From NCBI RefSeq assembly GCF_010183535.1, contig NC_071333.1, forward strand, positions 4,276,587 to 4,340,586: a stretch of 64,000 nucleotides of DNA, in the 5' to 3' direction. Source of the DNA: Caenorhabditis remanei. Taxonomy: Eukaryota > Nematoda > Chromadorea > Rhabditida > Rhabditidae. Under the pieces are notes generated by a model that saw only the letters and a program-made list of their open reading frames with translations, was not told the DNA's origin and searched no databases. The number at the start of each line of letters is the position of its first letter. Positions within the stretch are counted from its first letter, which is position 1. The translations under genes and the position numbers were made by a program. Below, in pieces: positions 34,030 through 45,810 of this stretch.

Positions 34030-34314
34030 ATATCCGCGCGGATTTCCGTAAAACTTACGTCACAGTCTTTTTCAATGAATTTATCACTGTTTTCATAGAC
34101 TTTCTGTGTAAGTTCCGCTGTTTTTGAGCTAATGGAATAGCGATTTCATAAGTGAGCATTCTTGAAACAAACGAAAATGAAATGCTATAAGAACTAGACA
34201 AAACTCATTAAAAAAGTTAAAAGAGAGACATTCCTGTAGAAAATGTTGATTTCCTACTCTAAAAATCGTCTAGAAGCTCTCAATACTTCAATACAAAAAA
34301 GAAAAAAAAGAAAC

Positions 34315-34386
34315 TTCCCATGCCGGGAATCGAACCCGGGCCGCGTGGGTGAAAACCACGAATCCTAACCACTAGACCACATGGGA
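34315..34386 (-). tRNA. tRNA-Glu (anticodon TTC), second copy
   Basis: Identical in sequence to the copy at 32148. About 60 bp on one side and 85 bp on the other are also shared (CCTACTCTAAAAATC..., and GAGGACGAGGAGA...GGCAGCGGTGAGGAGAGA), so a block of roughly 250 bp was copied, not just the tRNA. Confidence 0.95.
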
Positions 34387-34479
34387 GGACGAGGAGACAG
34401 GTCGAAGAGGGGATAGAAAAGAGAGGGGGCAACGAGAAGGAAAGGGAGAGGGCAGCGGTGAGGAGAGAAGGGTGAGACG

Positions 34480-36635
34480 CGTCATAGGCACGCCAGACCA
34501 ACAAGTTTTATAATTTTTTGGGGATTTTGGAAGGTTTTTGGAGCTAGTTTTTTCACAATGAGCATTTTTTCTCAAAACATTCAAGTTTTCGATTACTTTG
34601 AGCTCGACTTTGAGCAATGTTCACCGTTTTCAGTGAAAGCTATTGCACGTGACCAGAAGTGAATAACTCCAAACTGCAAGATAGTAAACTTTGCGATTGC
34701 AGTGAAAAATTCCAAAAATAATAAATTTCAAAATGAGAAGATGACAAAAACTTGTGGAAGATGCTATACCAGCGTTGATTTTTTCATAAAATCTTTCTGA
34801 AGGTGGTAAAAATGCTTGAGTGAAAGGACAACAGCAGAATTGAATTATTTTTTATATGGCTGGCATAAAATAACAAAAATGTAACGTTCAAAAAAAAATT
34901 AGAAAAAGATTTGGACGGAGAACATGTTATTTTCTTTTTAAATGCTTTTGTTTATTTTGCAAACATTTGTCAGGTCAGCGAGTGGTGAAGAAAAAAGAAG
35001 ATGACCACCTCTATCTGTTTCTTTGCGATAGAAAACAGGAATAGTTAGACACAGAAAACAAAAGAAAAAACTTTGTTCAAACCGATGTGTCAGTTGGTGT
35101 CAGATATCTAATAAAAGAGAATTATAAAAGAGAGAAATAAAAGATAGGAAATAAAAACAGGTTGTTCAATCCTTGGTAAGAGAGCAAGCGAGAAAGAGAG
35201 AAATTCGTAAACATGTAATTAGACATGCAAAATTAAAATAATGTGCGTGGACAGGGCTCATATTCAAGTTTGGGCCATAAAAAAGATAATTTACACAAAA
35301 AATTGATTGAATTAGGGTTGAAAACCGAGCCCACTGAAAAGCAAATAAAGAAATTATAATAGAAAGGAATAGTTTTTCATGCAGTAAACACAGGTATCAA
35401 ACAGCTTTTTGCAGAATTTTGGTATAATGGGTGTTATTGGTTGAAGTGGTTGGAAGTGAAGTGGAACTACTTTTACTGATTTTCCTAAAATTTTTACTGA
35501 TTTTCCTAAAATTTTTATAATTCTGAATTTATTTTCGAATGAAATGTTTTTCAAACCCAACAGAAACAGTAATTGTCGATTTCAGAGAAATAGAAAATTA
35601 AAAGAACATCTATTATTTCAAGTTCAAACACGCAGTTTTCCCGACTCCCTGAACTTGACTTCATAACTCAACCAATTTTCACAGCTCGACAGGAAATTAC
35701 TGTCGAAGTGAATCATTATTGGTATCATATCCATTTCTATCAAAATATTGTCAAAAACTCATCTTATCTCCAAAATCCTCTCTCGCTTCGAAACAACGTT
35801 TTCCCTTTTTCTTCTACTCTCAAGGAGAACAGGGTTGTGGGGAAACATAGGGGTACCTTAAGAACACAAAAAACAAAAAGACGCCTAAACCTCCCGGGAT
35901 CAGAAGTAAAACGAGAAACTCGCTGATTTGTGAAATCGTGAAATTTGCACATTTTTGCCGAACGATAGTGTGTGAAACATATTGTGATCCAATCTATCAT
36001 TTTGTAATATAGAAAACGGTTTTGTTAAGTGAGACACATTTTGAAGAGTTCACAGTTAGTCAGTTTTAAATGCGTTTCATTTCTAAAATCCTCCGGGAGG
36101 AGCAGCTGGAAGAGTAGAATGATGAAGGCTAATTCAAAAGCAATCAATGGTTTCTAAAGACATGAATTTTCAGACACTGAAGCTCCATCACATCTACTAC
36201 CTCCTGAATGTCTCTACAAATTTTATCTCATGAAAACTATTTCTGATTTCTATGTATAGTCAAAGCTAACAGGTACAAGTTCTCTCATCATCCGAAAATA
36301 TCATAATTGTTTAGGAGACGCAGAGAAACCATCTTTTTTGCGTCTGACTCTCTTATTTTTCTTTCGCCTTTTCTCTCTTTCTCTCCTCCTCTATCAGCCG
36401 CCAAAATTTGACCGCTACGCTGCACGCGACGCAGATCAATTTGCCTGCACATCTAAGTAGGCCTCTTGAGTCTTAATGTACACCCTAAAACACTCCACTC
36501 ACGGCCTGCTGCAGAGGCCCTCTCAAAGTATTGTGCGCAGTGCATTGCAGTGCGTACCCACGCTATTTTCTCAGCCCTCTGTTATTGATTTTTATTTAAT
36601 TGTTGATCAACTTTGCTTTTTCCAGCACACTAATA
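34480..36635. other. Intergenic; promoter side of the MSP-domain gene
   Basis: No supported gene. A direct repeat TTTTTACTGATTTTCCTAAAA lies at about 35470-35515. A pyrimidine-rich tract with TGCGTCTGACTCTC and CGCTGCACGCGACGCAG (about 36340-36440) precedes a TTTTTCCAG acceptor at 36625, eleven nucleotides before the MSP-gene ATG. Confidence 0.4.
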
Positions 36636-38055
36636 ATGGGAAAATATCGTGGAACAAGGAGAAAGAACTGTAAGTTTCATTTTCAGATTGTGATATCAAT
36701 TAATGTTTTTTCTGTTTTTCAGCAAATTCAAATCTGCAAAAGATAAGAATTCAGAATTGCATTTTGGCGCGTGCTGCTCGTTTGGAAAAGCTGAATCGTC
36801 GCTCAGCTGCTAACGGTATGGGCTATTAATAGACATGTTTGTAATCAATTTTTAATTCAGAAGTCCAAATGGATGAGCCAGGACCTCAACAAAACAATGA
36901 AGGTGTTGTCGTAGTGCCAATCAATCAGTCAAACCATGGTGGTGCTGCCGGGAGAGCCGCTGAGGAGGTTCAAGCTCAAAATAACAATCCAAACAATGAT
37001 GATGTCGGTTAGTTATTCAATAATTAAAAATTATTAGAAGAATTAGTAGACATAAATTTTCAGACAATGAGTTGGCTGATCGCAACCAGGCTCTACTTCC
37101 ACCACCTCAGCAAAACTGGAACCAAGTTGTGGAGCAGCCAATTGCTGAAAATCATCTTGGTTAGTTACAAGTTCTAATGACATAAAAATGTTATAATTAT
37201 GTATCTCAGGTGATGAAGATGCGAATATTGACCGCAAACTCCCTTCAGCGGATCTCGTTCGTTCTGCGTCCCCACATCTGCCAAACGTCCACATCAAAGT
37301 GGAAAATGAGGGGCACGGAGCCTTTGATAGTGAGTTTTAGCCGTAAACCTGGTTCACTCTGATCAGAGTTAAGCGGAGAACGGGTTTTGAAATGGCGGAA
37401 GGCGGAGAACATAGAAGACGATTTTGTAGAAAACGATTTTGGTATTATTCTGTTGTAAAAAGTCCCTAAAAACAGTTGCATGTGTGGTAAATTTAGTTTT
37501 TTTGTAAAAATTGATAGCTTTGCTGCAAAAAACTATTCAAATTGAGTGCTTACATTCAATCATCACACCCCAATTTCAGATCCAGCTCCTGTTCACGACC
37601 AGGAGGATCTCGTGATCACTGAACCCCTTCGTCTTCAAGGACGGATCAAACTGGAGCCACTCTCTCCGAAGCGAAGCAAGGATGAGGACCCCAATATGTT
37701 GCGTCCAGGACCAATAACCACACAGCCGGATCGCAAAATAATCTTCACCACACCATACAATGTAGTTCGAACGAACTACATTGAGATCAAAAATTCCTCG
37801 AATCGCCGAATCGGATTCCAGTTGAAATGCCGTCAAAGACCTTTCAAGCTGAACCAGAAGTCGGGAGCTCTTTACCCTGGCGACGCGGTGCTCATCGAAC
37901 TGAAAACGGAGAATTTCGACATTGAGAAGGCATTCACCGAGAAAGTGACCATTGAATGGATGAACATACCGGAAACAGGAGAGGTTTTGGAGGAATACTT
38001 GAATGGTGATGGATGCAAAATGACAAAGAATATGGTGGTCGAGTTCATGAAGTAG
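36636..38055 (+). CDS. MSP-domain protein (321 aa, 6 exons)
   Basis: Exons 36636-36669, 36723-36815, 36861-37007, 37064-37159, 37210-37329 and 37580-38055; every junction is phase 1. The N-terminus is basic (MGKYRGTRRKNC), followed by Gln/Asn/Pro-rich and acidic disordered sequence to about residue 205. Residues about 210-321 form a major-sperm-protein fold: (KIIFTTPYNVVRTNYIEIKN), (RIGFQLKCR) and (ALYPGDAVLIEL), the N- and C-sheet signature, ending VVEFMK. MSP-domain proteins serve in sperm motility or, as VAP-like forms, membrane contacts. With no membrane anchor and a long disordered leader this is neither a classical 127-aa MSP nor a VAP; many Caenorhabditis genes of this layout are germline-expressed. 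Short introns suggest a recently compacted gene. Confidence 0.8.
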
Positions 38056-38898
38056 AGAATTTTTCTCATTGAAAATTGGAATTCCTTTTCAAAGCACACG
38101 GACTTATTTCATGTAATTTGCTCACAATCCGTATTGTTACCTGCCCATTTCCACAATTATCATTCCTCTTGTTTTCGTTTTCTTCACATTTACAGTTTAT
38201 GATCTCTTCCGGGCCCATCATCCATTAATTGAATCCCCATCCCTGTTTTCCTTCTATCTCTCCTTTTAATTATTTTTTGTTACCGCCCAACTAATCTCCT
38301 GTCATAAATCAACTTTCCGATCACTTATTGAGCTTTTGATCCCTCAAATTTTCACCAGGCCTATTCAGTTTTACTACTTAACGAAAAATTTCTTTGAAAT
38401 AAATATTTTGCGGACTGAAGGTCTTCGATACAGGAACCGTCCGTCCCGACCCGGCCCTGTCGCCTCAAATTCAAAAAATGGGAACAATTTTTTGGCAATC
38501 TTGGAAATTTTCATAAAAAATAGTCAGAAATTCTATATACATTCGACTTTCCATCGAAATTTGAAAATATAGTAAAAAATTCGAAAAAATCAAATTTCAA
38601 AATACCAACTCCCCCCTCCCCCTTGTCATGGCAAACCAATACTCATTGCAAACCAAACAACTTTCTGAATTCAAAAAATATTCTTGGAAATTTGAGAAAG
38701 TTTTTCACAACCACACTCTCAAAAATACCGACTAAATGGTAATTATTTGTTCCCCTGTGAGACTGCCTGTCAAATTTCTCGTCGGAAACTGGGCACACTG
38801 AGAGAAAACAAATATAGAATGATGATAATAAAACTTTCAAAAACTATTTCTCATTTATTCTTTCTTTTGAGCGGTCGATTGCTGTTCAACCCCTTTTA
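38056..38898. other. Intergenic, no gene seen
   Basis: 3' flank of the MSP-domain gene and noncoding AT-rich DNA. A stretch with CCGTCCCGACCCGGCCCTG at about 38438 followed by an AT-rich core may be a half-copy of the GGGCC-ended element family (weak). Confidence 0.35.
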
Positions 38899-40797
38899 CT
38901 AGGAAAAAAGATCAATTCTGACTTTTGTGTTATTTGTAGCACGGCTTACAGTGTTTGTCAGAGTATAGTCTAAAATAGTGATAAGCTCCAGTGGTGAATC
39001 GAATAAGCAATGTGGGATTGAGCATTTGAACTCTTGTTTATCGTACCAAACCGAAAACTCATTTTCGTACTTTCCATTGCTTTCGAGGGTTTTCGCTATC
39101 AAATCATAAGAAGTAGGGTAAATGATTGAACACAAGGCAACTTCATATGGTTTATTGAAGTTAAAAGGAGATGCCAAATGTGTCTGAAAGTTGGAGATTG
39201 TAGAAGCAGATTGGGTATTTGACCCGAGAGTAATGTAGAAATCACTCCTTTTCCTTTATTTTTGGGTTTGGTGAGAAGTATCCGATACAAGAAACAAAGA
39301 ATGACAAGCCACTGTTGATGTTGAGGGTAGTCGAGAGTACAAATTTTATATAAAGCAACAAAACTAACAATATAAATTATTAAAAATTTGTTACAAGAAT
39401 ACAAGCAATGATTTGGAGCAATGAATATTACCACAAGACCACGTTGGACTATCCATCGAAATTACATGAAATGAATAAATGAATCACAAAAACAAAAGAC
39501 TACATGTCAAAATTATCACACAAATATTCGATTATTTGTGTCTTTCCTTGTAATACGTCTTTCCTTGTAATAGTCTTGTTGATTTCTTGTGCTTGGGTAA
39601 GTAGATGAGAAACACCACGAAATCAAGACTTTGAATTGTGATACAATTTTTCAAGTATTTCCCTTTTTTTCTCCATTCTGATTACCGCTACTCCAGCGTC
39701 TCACTTTAAAGTTTCTGGTACTATATCGTACTGGGTACTAATGGTCACGTTAGGTATTATAATTTCCCTCAAGTAGAAGTTTTCAGTAATCTTATCAATT
39801 CTAAAAACTTGAGGGTTATTCTTGAAATGGTTCAAAAGTTTTTCTTTTGAAGACTTGATTTTATCAAAAATTTTAGAAGGTGATACGATAGGTTGTGGTG
39901 ATGGTGGATTACATTGTACCGCATCATTTTTACTATCAGCATCATCAAATACGTCATCATTGTAAGGATTCACCGTTTCGCTCGTCATGGGGGTTTTCAT
40001 CAAGTTTTGGTATTTTTACAAATTCCTCTTGTTTTGAGTCGTTTACACGTTTTCTCACCAAATCTGATAATTCTTTTTGCAAATGGGCTAGTTTGCGGTC
40101 ATTTTCCATTGGTGCATCAAGAATATTATCGATATGGTTTATTTCGGTTGGAGATTAAATCTTCATGTTCTTTGATTGAAAGTAGCACGTATTTACCGTA
40201 AGACGTTTTCAAGAATAGTAGAAGCCGCGGATATCAACACAGACAAAACTATGGCAACTGGTGAACCGTTTGAACTAGAAACTGCCTAGTCTCATCGATA
40301 TTTCGTAGAGTTGCCAAATGTCTAAGTTTTCAGACTCTGGTTTGAGTTTTCGCACGAAAACGCGTGGAACTTTGACAGATCCGTTCAAAATGTTGAAAAT
40401 GAGCTTCACGAGACAAACAACTATATTATCGGAAAACTCACCAATTCGAGTAATTCTGTCATGCTTGTCCAACGTTTTTGAAAGAGCAAGAAGTTTGTGA
40501 AAAGTATCCAAATCCCAAGTAGGGAACTCATTTTGGGATGAAGCTATGTGTAGTTTCGCCAGGAAGAATATTATCACGATAGGGAATTTTGTCGGGGCAG
40601 TTTTTGTGAAGATCAATCAGTAGTAAATAGGTATAAGGTTTGCAGGTTGCGTCGTTGTAAACGGTCAAGAAGGTGTTGCAGGCACCGGGCATTAGTTGTG
40701 AACCCAAACACCGTGACTTGTTTGCGTTGTTTTTGAACAAAATGATATAACCTGCTTGCAATCGCAAATTTCTAACTAACAACTTTCCATCTCTCAA
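38899..40797 (-). mobile_element. Decayed Maverick/Polinton fragment (virion-gene block)
   Basis: Four minus-strand segments in order match proteins that occur together in Polintons/adintoviruses. 40797-40528: C-terminal part of the packaging ATPase (YIILFKN, then PYTYLLLIDLHKN, NILPGE). 40616-40275: a small helical protein (DTFHKLLAL.., ..NGSVKVP..KLKPES). 40000-39701: a protein of the 'KEKLLNHFKNNP..' type that usually ends with SNI-DL, here NVTIS-DIV. About 39246-38899: a protein with (NFQTHLASPFNF) and (PYEVALCSIIYP), as in Polinton 'F.T.LP.PL.L.G.WEVAL.EI.YP' proteins. The first, second and fourth lack a start codon in frame. No polymerase, integrase or terminal repeats are seen. Assignment is from remembered family patterns. 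Confidence 0.65.
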
Positions 40798-40891
40798 CTA
40801 TTTCATCGTCACTCTTCTTCATCAGTCTGTCTGTGTGTTTGTTTGCTCCCCTCTCTGAGATAAAAGTCCTATTCAAGAACAAATTTATTCA

Positions 40892-40925
40892 AACTCTAAT
40901 AATTAAAAAAAAAATTATTAGAGTT
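40892..40925. terminator. 13-bp inverted repeat over the stop of the RING gene
   Basis: AACTCTAATAATT and AATTATTAGAGTT are perfect reverse complements separated by 8 A. The stop codon of the minus-strand RING gene (40920-40918) lies inside the right arm. A role in 3' end formation is a guess; it could equally be a decayed element end. Confidence 0.4.
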
Positions 40926-41417
40926 GAAGGTGATCCGGCTGTGGTGCTATATACGCAGGGACCATTGCAAATGTAGTCGGGAAGCCTCCTGCTGGGATAT
41001 TTATACGCCGCCTACATGTGCTACAGCGGAGCCATGACCCCCATTGGAGTCGTACGGAGATCCTATCAATGCATTCTTGACAGAACGTATGACCACAGGC
41101 TGAAAAAAAGAAGTTTTAATACATTATTTGATTTTTTTTAGATTCTTACAAAACGTTTTCGGGAGCACCGCTTGCATATCGTACATCCAAATACACAGGA
41201 CGCAGCATCTGGTCTCTTCCCGTGCATCTCGGTCGGCTCTGAACCATCCGATTTCCGCGTTTCGTCGGCCCATCTCGCCTTGTAGACGGTCTCTTTCCAT
41301 CTCGAGTCCGTTCCACTCTTGGAGAAGGAATTCCACCCTTCTTTCAAGGGCCATCGTCTTGTTGTGCGCAGCCTGAGCCTTTTGTGATGGGACACAGTCA
41401 CAGAGCACATGGACAAC
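40918..41417 (-). CDS. Small RING-finger protein with coiled coil (at least 128 aa)
   Basis: Coding from an in-frame ATG at 41354 (MALERRVEFLLQEW) to 41150, then a 50-nt intron (TTTT|GTAAGA ... TTTTTCAG) and 41099-40918. The first 55 residues are a charged helix/coiled coil. The rest is a C3HC4-type RING: CC-VLC-(x)n-SCGHTFCQECI-(x)n-RCSTCRRR, completed only across the splice, which supports the junction. A 23-residue Pro-rich tail follows. RING proteins are usually ubiquitin E3 ligases. The frame is open up to a TTTTTTTTCAG acceptor at 41417, so an upstream exon may exist. It sits 121 bp from the Polinton fragment on the same strand, so host gene versus cargo is undecided. Confidence 0.75.
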
Positions 41418-42559
41418 CTGAAAAAAAACCATCACGTAAATTAGAATTGAAAAAGGAAACAAGATTTCAAAAAATCATGACTAAAATTCAAGATTCATGA
41501 AAAAGGTTTCAAAACTACAATAGTAGATTGTCACTTGAAAATTTCTAGTTTCGTAGAAAAAAAATATGGAAGGTGAAAGTTGAATAGCATTCTAGTACAA
41601 ATGTTTTGAATGTGGAGAAAGACAATTGGAGTTTATGTGATTGAATGGGAAAAAGTTTACCTCAACAAAATTTTTGAGGGTAGAGCTTTGTGAATTTTTG
41701 TGTAATAGTGGTTTTTTAGTGTTTTAAAGTTACCCAGAAGTCGACAATCTGCCCATCGGGCTGTTGTTGTTGTCTTTATACGAATAAATTTATTTCTGTC
41801 TGAATGTAATCGTGTTGTTTCATATTTTTATTTATTTATACAGGGTTTATAATTTATTATTTTCTAATAAAGTATATTTGATAGTTGTGAAAACTTAAAA
41901 AGAACATATTTTTCTATTCAAAAAATGTTGAAACATACCTTCAAGAACACCGATAATTCAATAAAAATCGAATATATACAGGGACCGCCATTCCGGTAGG
42001 CGATCAAATAGTTGAAAGGAAATACTAGCATTCAATAAAAATCAAATATATACATTATTTTTGACATGCAACCTGAAGCAGTCAAGAAGGCAGAAATGAC
42101 GAAAAAGCCAAAAAAAGGCTTTCGGAAGAGAGTTTACGAGACAAAGAGAATTTTCCGTTAGTCATTTCTCCGTAAACACAAGGACACGTCTTAGAAATTT
42201 TAGAAGAAACAAAGAAGAAATTTTTAAAAAGGGCACAAGTTTAAATTAGAAAAAGAAGATAGAAATTTTCAATAGGACAGAAGTTTGAATTTGAAAAAAA
42301 AGATAGAAATGTTGACAACAGAAAAAAAATATCAATGAAACGGACGCCGCGCGCGTCGCATTTGCAACACATCTTTTGAGAGATATCGTAATCTCTGAAA
42401 TTTGGGTCTCGAAATGATTTGACAGTTTAGAAAAAATCGTTTTTTGAAAGGTATAAGTAATTAACGAATGAAGAATTTAAATAACTTTAGAGAAATCGTT
42501 TTATATTCACCCTCGGCTCTAATACTCCGTCCATTCGTCACATTTCTACTCAGAATTAG
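41418..42559. other. Intergenic with short local repeats
   Basis: No gene seen. A 24-bp phrase (ATTCAATAAAAATCGAATATA..) occurs twice at about 41957 and 42032. A purine-rich phrase (AAGATAGAAAT.TT) recurs at about 42256-42320. A GC-rich CGGACGCCGCGCGCGTCGC lies at about 42342. Confidence 0.4.
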
Positions 42560-42853
42560 TATCAAAATGAATCTTTTTTTCTGTTTTAACCATTTCTGTC
42601 AAAACATTCCTTAAAACTTTCCTCATCTCCAAGTTCGTCATTTGTTTTGTGATGCTATCTTTCTTCTTTTCTGTACTAGCAGCAAACTGTGTGGAGAAAA
42701 CAGCTGCGTTTCCCACTCTTTCCCCTTTTGACTGCTGACGGGAAAAGGGGAAAAGTTAGCTTCACAAAAATAATGACGATTTTGGAGAAGAAAAGTTTTT
42801 AGGAATGTTTTGACAGAAATGGTTAAAACAGAAAAAAAAGATTCATTTTGATA
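42560..42853. mobile_element. Foldback element, about 90-bp arms
   Basis: TATCAAAATGAATCTTTTTTTCTGTTTTAACC... at the left is repeated inverted at the right; the arms span about 42560-42650 and 42763-42853. The middle holds its own small inverted repeat (TTTCCCCTTTTGAC / GGGAAAAGGGGAAA). A diverged single-arm relative lies at about 43315-43415. No coding capacity. Confidence 0.7.
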
Positions 42854-43514
42854 AATGTTTTCCACATATTTCTCAATAGCTCGACAACCTTCAATAATGT
42901 TTTCTACAAAATACACAAGTTTAACTATGTTGTTTGAAGTGTAAAACTCCATATATTAGTCTTGCCAATCTTCGACAGCCCAAGAGATATAGGTAACAAG
43001 TCAAGAGCAGTAGTTCAATGGTCAAAAAAATGAAAATCAACACTTTTTAATTAAAAATATATGTTTCCTCAAAGTTTCAGGTCAATCTGACCAATTTGAA
43101 AAAGTTATGACCGAAAAGCCGAAATATGATACATTTTTCTCCGGTACTGTATGTGTGTCGATTGAACAGAATTTGTATCACGAAAATTACCACTGTGTTC
43201 TCTTAACATCTCAAAGATACCTTTCGTCACTCTGCCCTGACGTCAAAGTTCTCCAAATTGTAGAATTAGAAATCCGTTGTGTCATATCTCATAGGGTTCA
43301 TAACTCAGTCCATTCTTTACACTCAAAATTAGTATTAAAATGAATCTTCTTTTGTGTTTTATCTGTTTTTGTCAAAACATTCTTCAAAACATTCCTTATC
43401 TCCAAAAATATTCCAGAAAAGAGGAGAATGGTGGAAATATTGTAGTACGCTTCGCAAACTTCCACCATTGTGGTCACTTGAACCGATTGGAGCTTATGTT
43501 TTAGCAAACTGGTC

Positions 43515-43795
43515 AAATTTCGGCCCGGCCTGGCTTCAAAAAAAAGTACATTCTTTTTGACCGAATTTTTTTAATTTTTTGAAGATTTTACATCAAAAAA
43601 TCCAATTTCTAGCTGCATGACTAGTTTTTGCTTTAATTCTGAAGTATAGTCAAAAATTCGACATTTTTGGAGAAAAAATCAAAAAATTTCAAAATTTTGT
43701 TCAAAAATTAGTTTAAAATTTTTTTTTGAATTTCGAGCCCCGGGCGGGCGGGCCGGACCGGGCCGGGCCGACGGGCCGAGAAAAATTGCAATTTT
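43515..43795. mobile_element. GGGCC-ended non-autonomous element, copy 2 (inverted orientation)
   Basis: Left end TTTCGGCCCGGCC, right end GGGCCGGACCGGGCCGGGCCGACGGGCC. The core phrase AATTCTGAAGTATAGTCAAAA is the reverse complement of the one in the 1411-1679 element. No coding capacity. Confidence 0.6.
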
Positions 43796-44442
43796 GGTTC
43801 GGGACAAGTTTGTATTTTAGTGGGTTCGATGGTATAACGTCTAAAGTGTTGTTTTCTTGTTGGTTGTCTAACAGATTGCTGGAAATTGTGTATATTCACC
43901 GTTTTCCTTTCACTCGCAGAGCGGGTTATAGAAAGACTACCAAGATTTTGAAAAGTGAAAAGTTATTGGGGCAATTAAACGATGAAAAAACTGAAAACAT
44001 GTACAGTACTGGCTGAAAATTAGTTAACTTCTCCTGTTTGCAGTGAAAACTTATCGAGAGTGTATTAGTATCCCTGAATATACTGAATATAATATACAAA
44101 CTTTTGCTTCTGTCAACTTTTGAGTGCGAGACGGCTATAAATGTATACAATCCACAATCTTCTGCTGACTGTTGCACAGATTAGGCTATCGTCATTAGGT
44201 CCTCCAGCTGCCACTAAGGACATTGACTCTGGGAAATCGGTCTGGGAAGAAAATGAATCTCATTGTCAGTGATAATTTACTTAATTATTGGTAGATTCAC
44301 TTTTCATAGTTGATGTATAACAAATTATTTATTGAGAAACCATGAATTGCAAAGAATTGAAAATAATGAAAATAGTCAAGAGTCCAACTTAATCATTTCT
44401 TTTGATGTGGATTTCATCTTGGAACAATCACCGGAAAACTTA

Positions 44443-45680
44443 TTAATGTCTTCGAATAGTGTAAACACTATCATTTCCCGAGTGAATTTCCAAATAGTGA
44501 CTGGAGTCCGGAATCTGATAACGATGGGTGACACTTCCATCGTTCGCCCTTCTTTCTTCCAAAGGAAAAGGTTCCACAAACCACGAACTGACATTGCCGG
44601 CTTTTACCATGCAAAACTGGAAAGATGGGTTTCTGGCAACGTTCTGAAAATTGAATTATATATTTGTATTATTTACATTGAAGCAGTTTGTAACTTACAG
44701 CTATCAAGTGATGTAAATCATTCAATACCATAGAATTGACTCTGATATGGAAACAAGGGAAGTTGTAGAACATTGGAAAATACTCCGAAGTATTTTGAGC
44801 AGAAACCACGTTAGTCTCTTCTGCCTGCTTCCAATGTTCTGATTCAAAGATTGGAGCCAGTTCTCGAGGACATCCGGTTACCAGGATTCCATTTAAGACT
44901 CCAGGTTTCATGTGAAACACAATCGTCAGTGTTTCATCGGCACTGGCTTGAATAATCGCTGACTTCACGCCCAATGAATGTGGCAGACATTTCAACAATT
45001 GTTCCCTTTTTTCAGGAAACACATCAAATGGAAGCTTCAGGGCTAGACGATTAATTAGTAGTTTCCGGTGATTCAAGACTTGAGCAAAACGACCGAATGC
45101 AGCTTCCTGGCCATCTGCAGGATTACCATTTCGAATGAAGTGACCAAAGTAAATTAGATAATCGAAGCACTTTTCATTTATTTGTAAACGGAAGAAGTTT
45201 TCTGTCCACTCCACAATAATTTGTTTGAAGGTTACACCAATCATGTCAACTATGGCTTTGAATATCTTGGACGTGAGGCGTAGATTTCCTCTGGAAATAA
45301 AGTATGATGAAAAAGTTGATCTGACACGGTGACTTACCTATCTTCAGGATTTACGTATCCTGTGACCTTCACCAGTAACTCCGCAGGCAACCCAGACAAC
45401 ACCTTCTGATTAGCCTCTGTTCTGAAAAATCTAACTTATTTGTGTATATTCAAACGCATCTCATCACTAACCTTCTTTCATGCGTGAAATCTACGTCTCC
45501 ATAGTAAAATCGATAAAACCAGTACTCGAAATCGACGTATCCCATCGCATCATCACCATTTCTCTCACAGAAGAGGCGATAGCAGTCAAAAATTGGTTTC
45601 CCACTGAGCACCTCATAGAGAATGCATGACTTGAGATAGTTGGTGTTGGTTTTGAGCGATTCGTGGGGGATTTTGTGCAT
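44443..45680 (-). CDS. F-box protein with FTH/DUF38 domain (about 361 aa)
   Basis: Exons 45680-45472, 45421-about 45338, 45290-44699 and 44643-44443. Residues 1-70 carry the N-terminal module typical of worm fbxa proteins (CILYEVLSGKPIFDCYRLFC, then YVDFEYWFYRFYYGDVDF), often annotated HTH_48-like. The F-box follows across a splice junction at about 78-113 (LSGLPAELLVKVTGYVNPEDR + GNLRLTSKIFKAIVD). The remainder is the FTH domain, ending in (RYQIPDSSHYLEI). F-box proteins link substrates to SCF ubiquitin ligases; the FTH part is thought to bind substrate and evolves fast. All frames join. A promoter motif shared with two decayed loci lies 90-130 bp upstream. Confidence 0.8.
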
Positions 45681-45768
45681 TCTTTGGGGTGAATGAGTAG
45701 AAAATCAATAAGAATAAGGGATACACTGCCTTCTGCACAAGGAAGGCAACGTGAAAAACGACGTCTGA

Positions 45769-45810
45769 CGTCTCCACTCTCTCACGCGTGCAAATAGAGC
45801 GCACTTGCAG
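45769..45810 (-). promoter_or_regulatory. Upstream motif shared with 54606-54650 and 55634-55680
   Basis: TCCACTcTCTcACGCGTGCA and then AATAGAGCGCA occur 90-130 bp upstream of the F-box gene start. The same phrase in the same orientation occurs at two places in the decayed 52-56 kb region. Three copies in one window suggest duplicated promoters; factor unknown. Confidence 0.5.

Noticed and set aside
36476..36673. Plus-strand frame reading through the MSP-gene first exon
   Set aside because: A TTTTTCCAG acceptor interrupts it and the spliced MSP-gene frame is different; no support.
40528..40616. Single continuous protein across the first two Polinton frames
   Set aside because: The frames overlap in different phases and both lack starts; they match two different Polinton protein types, so they are separate decayed genes.
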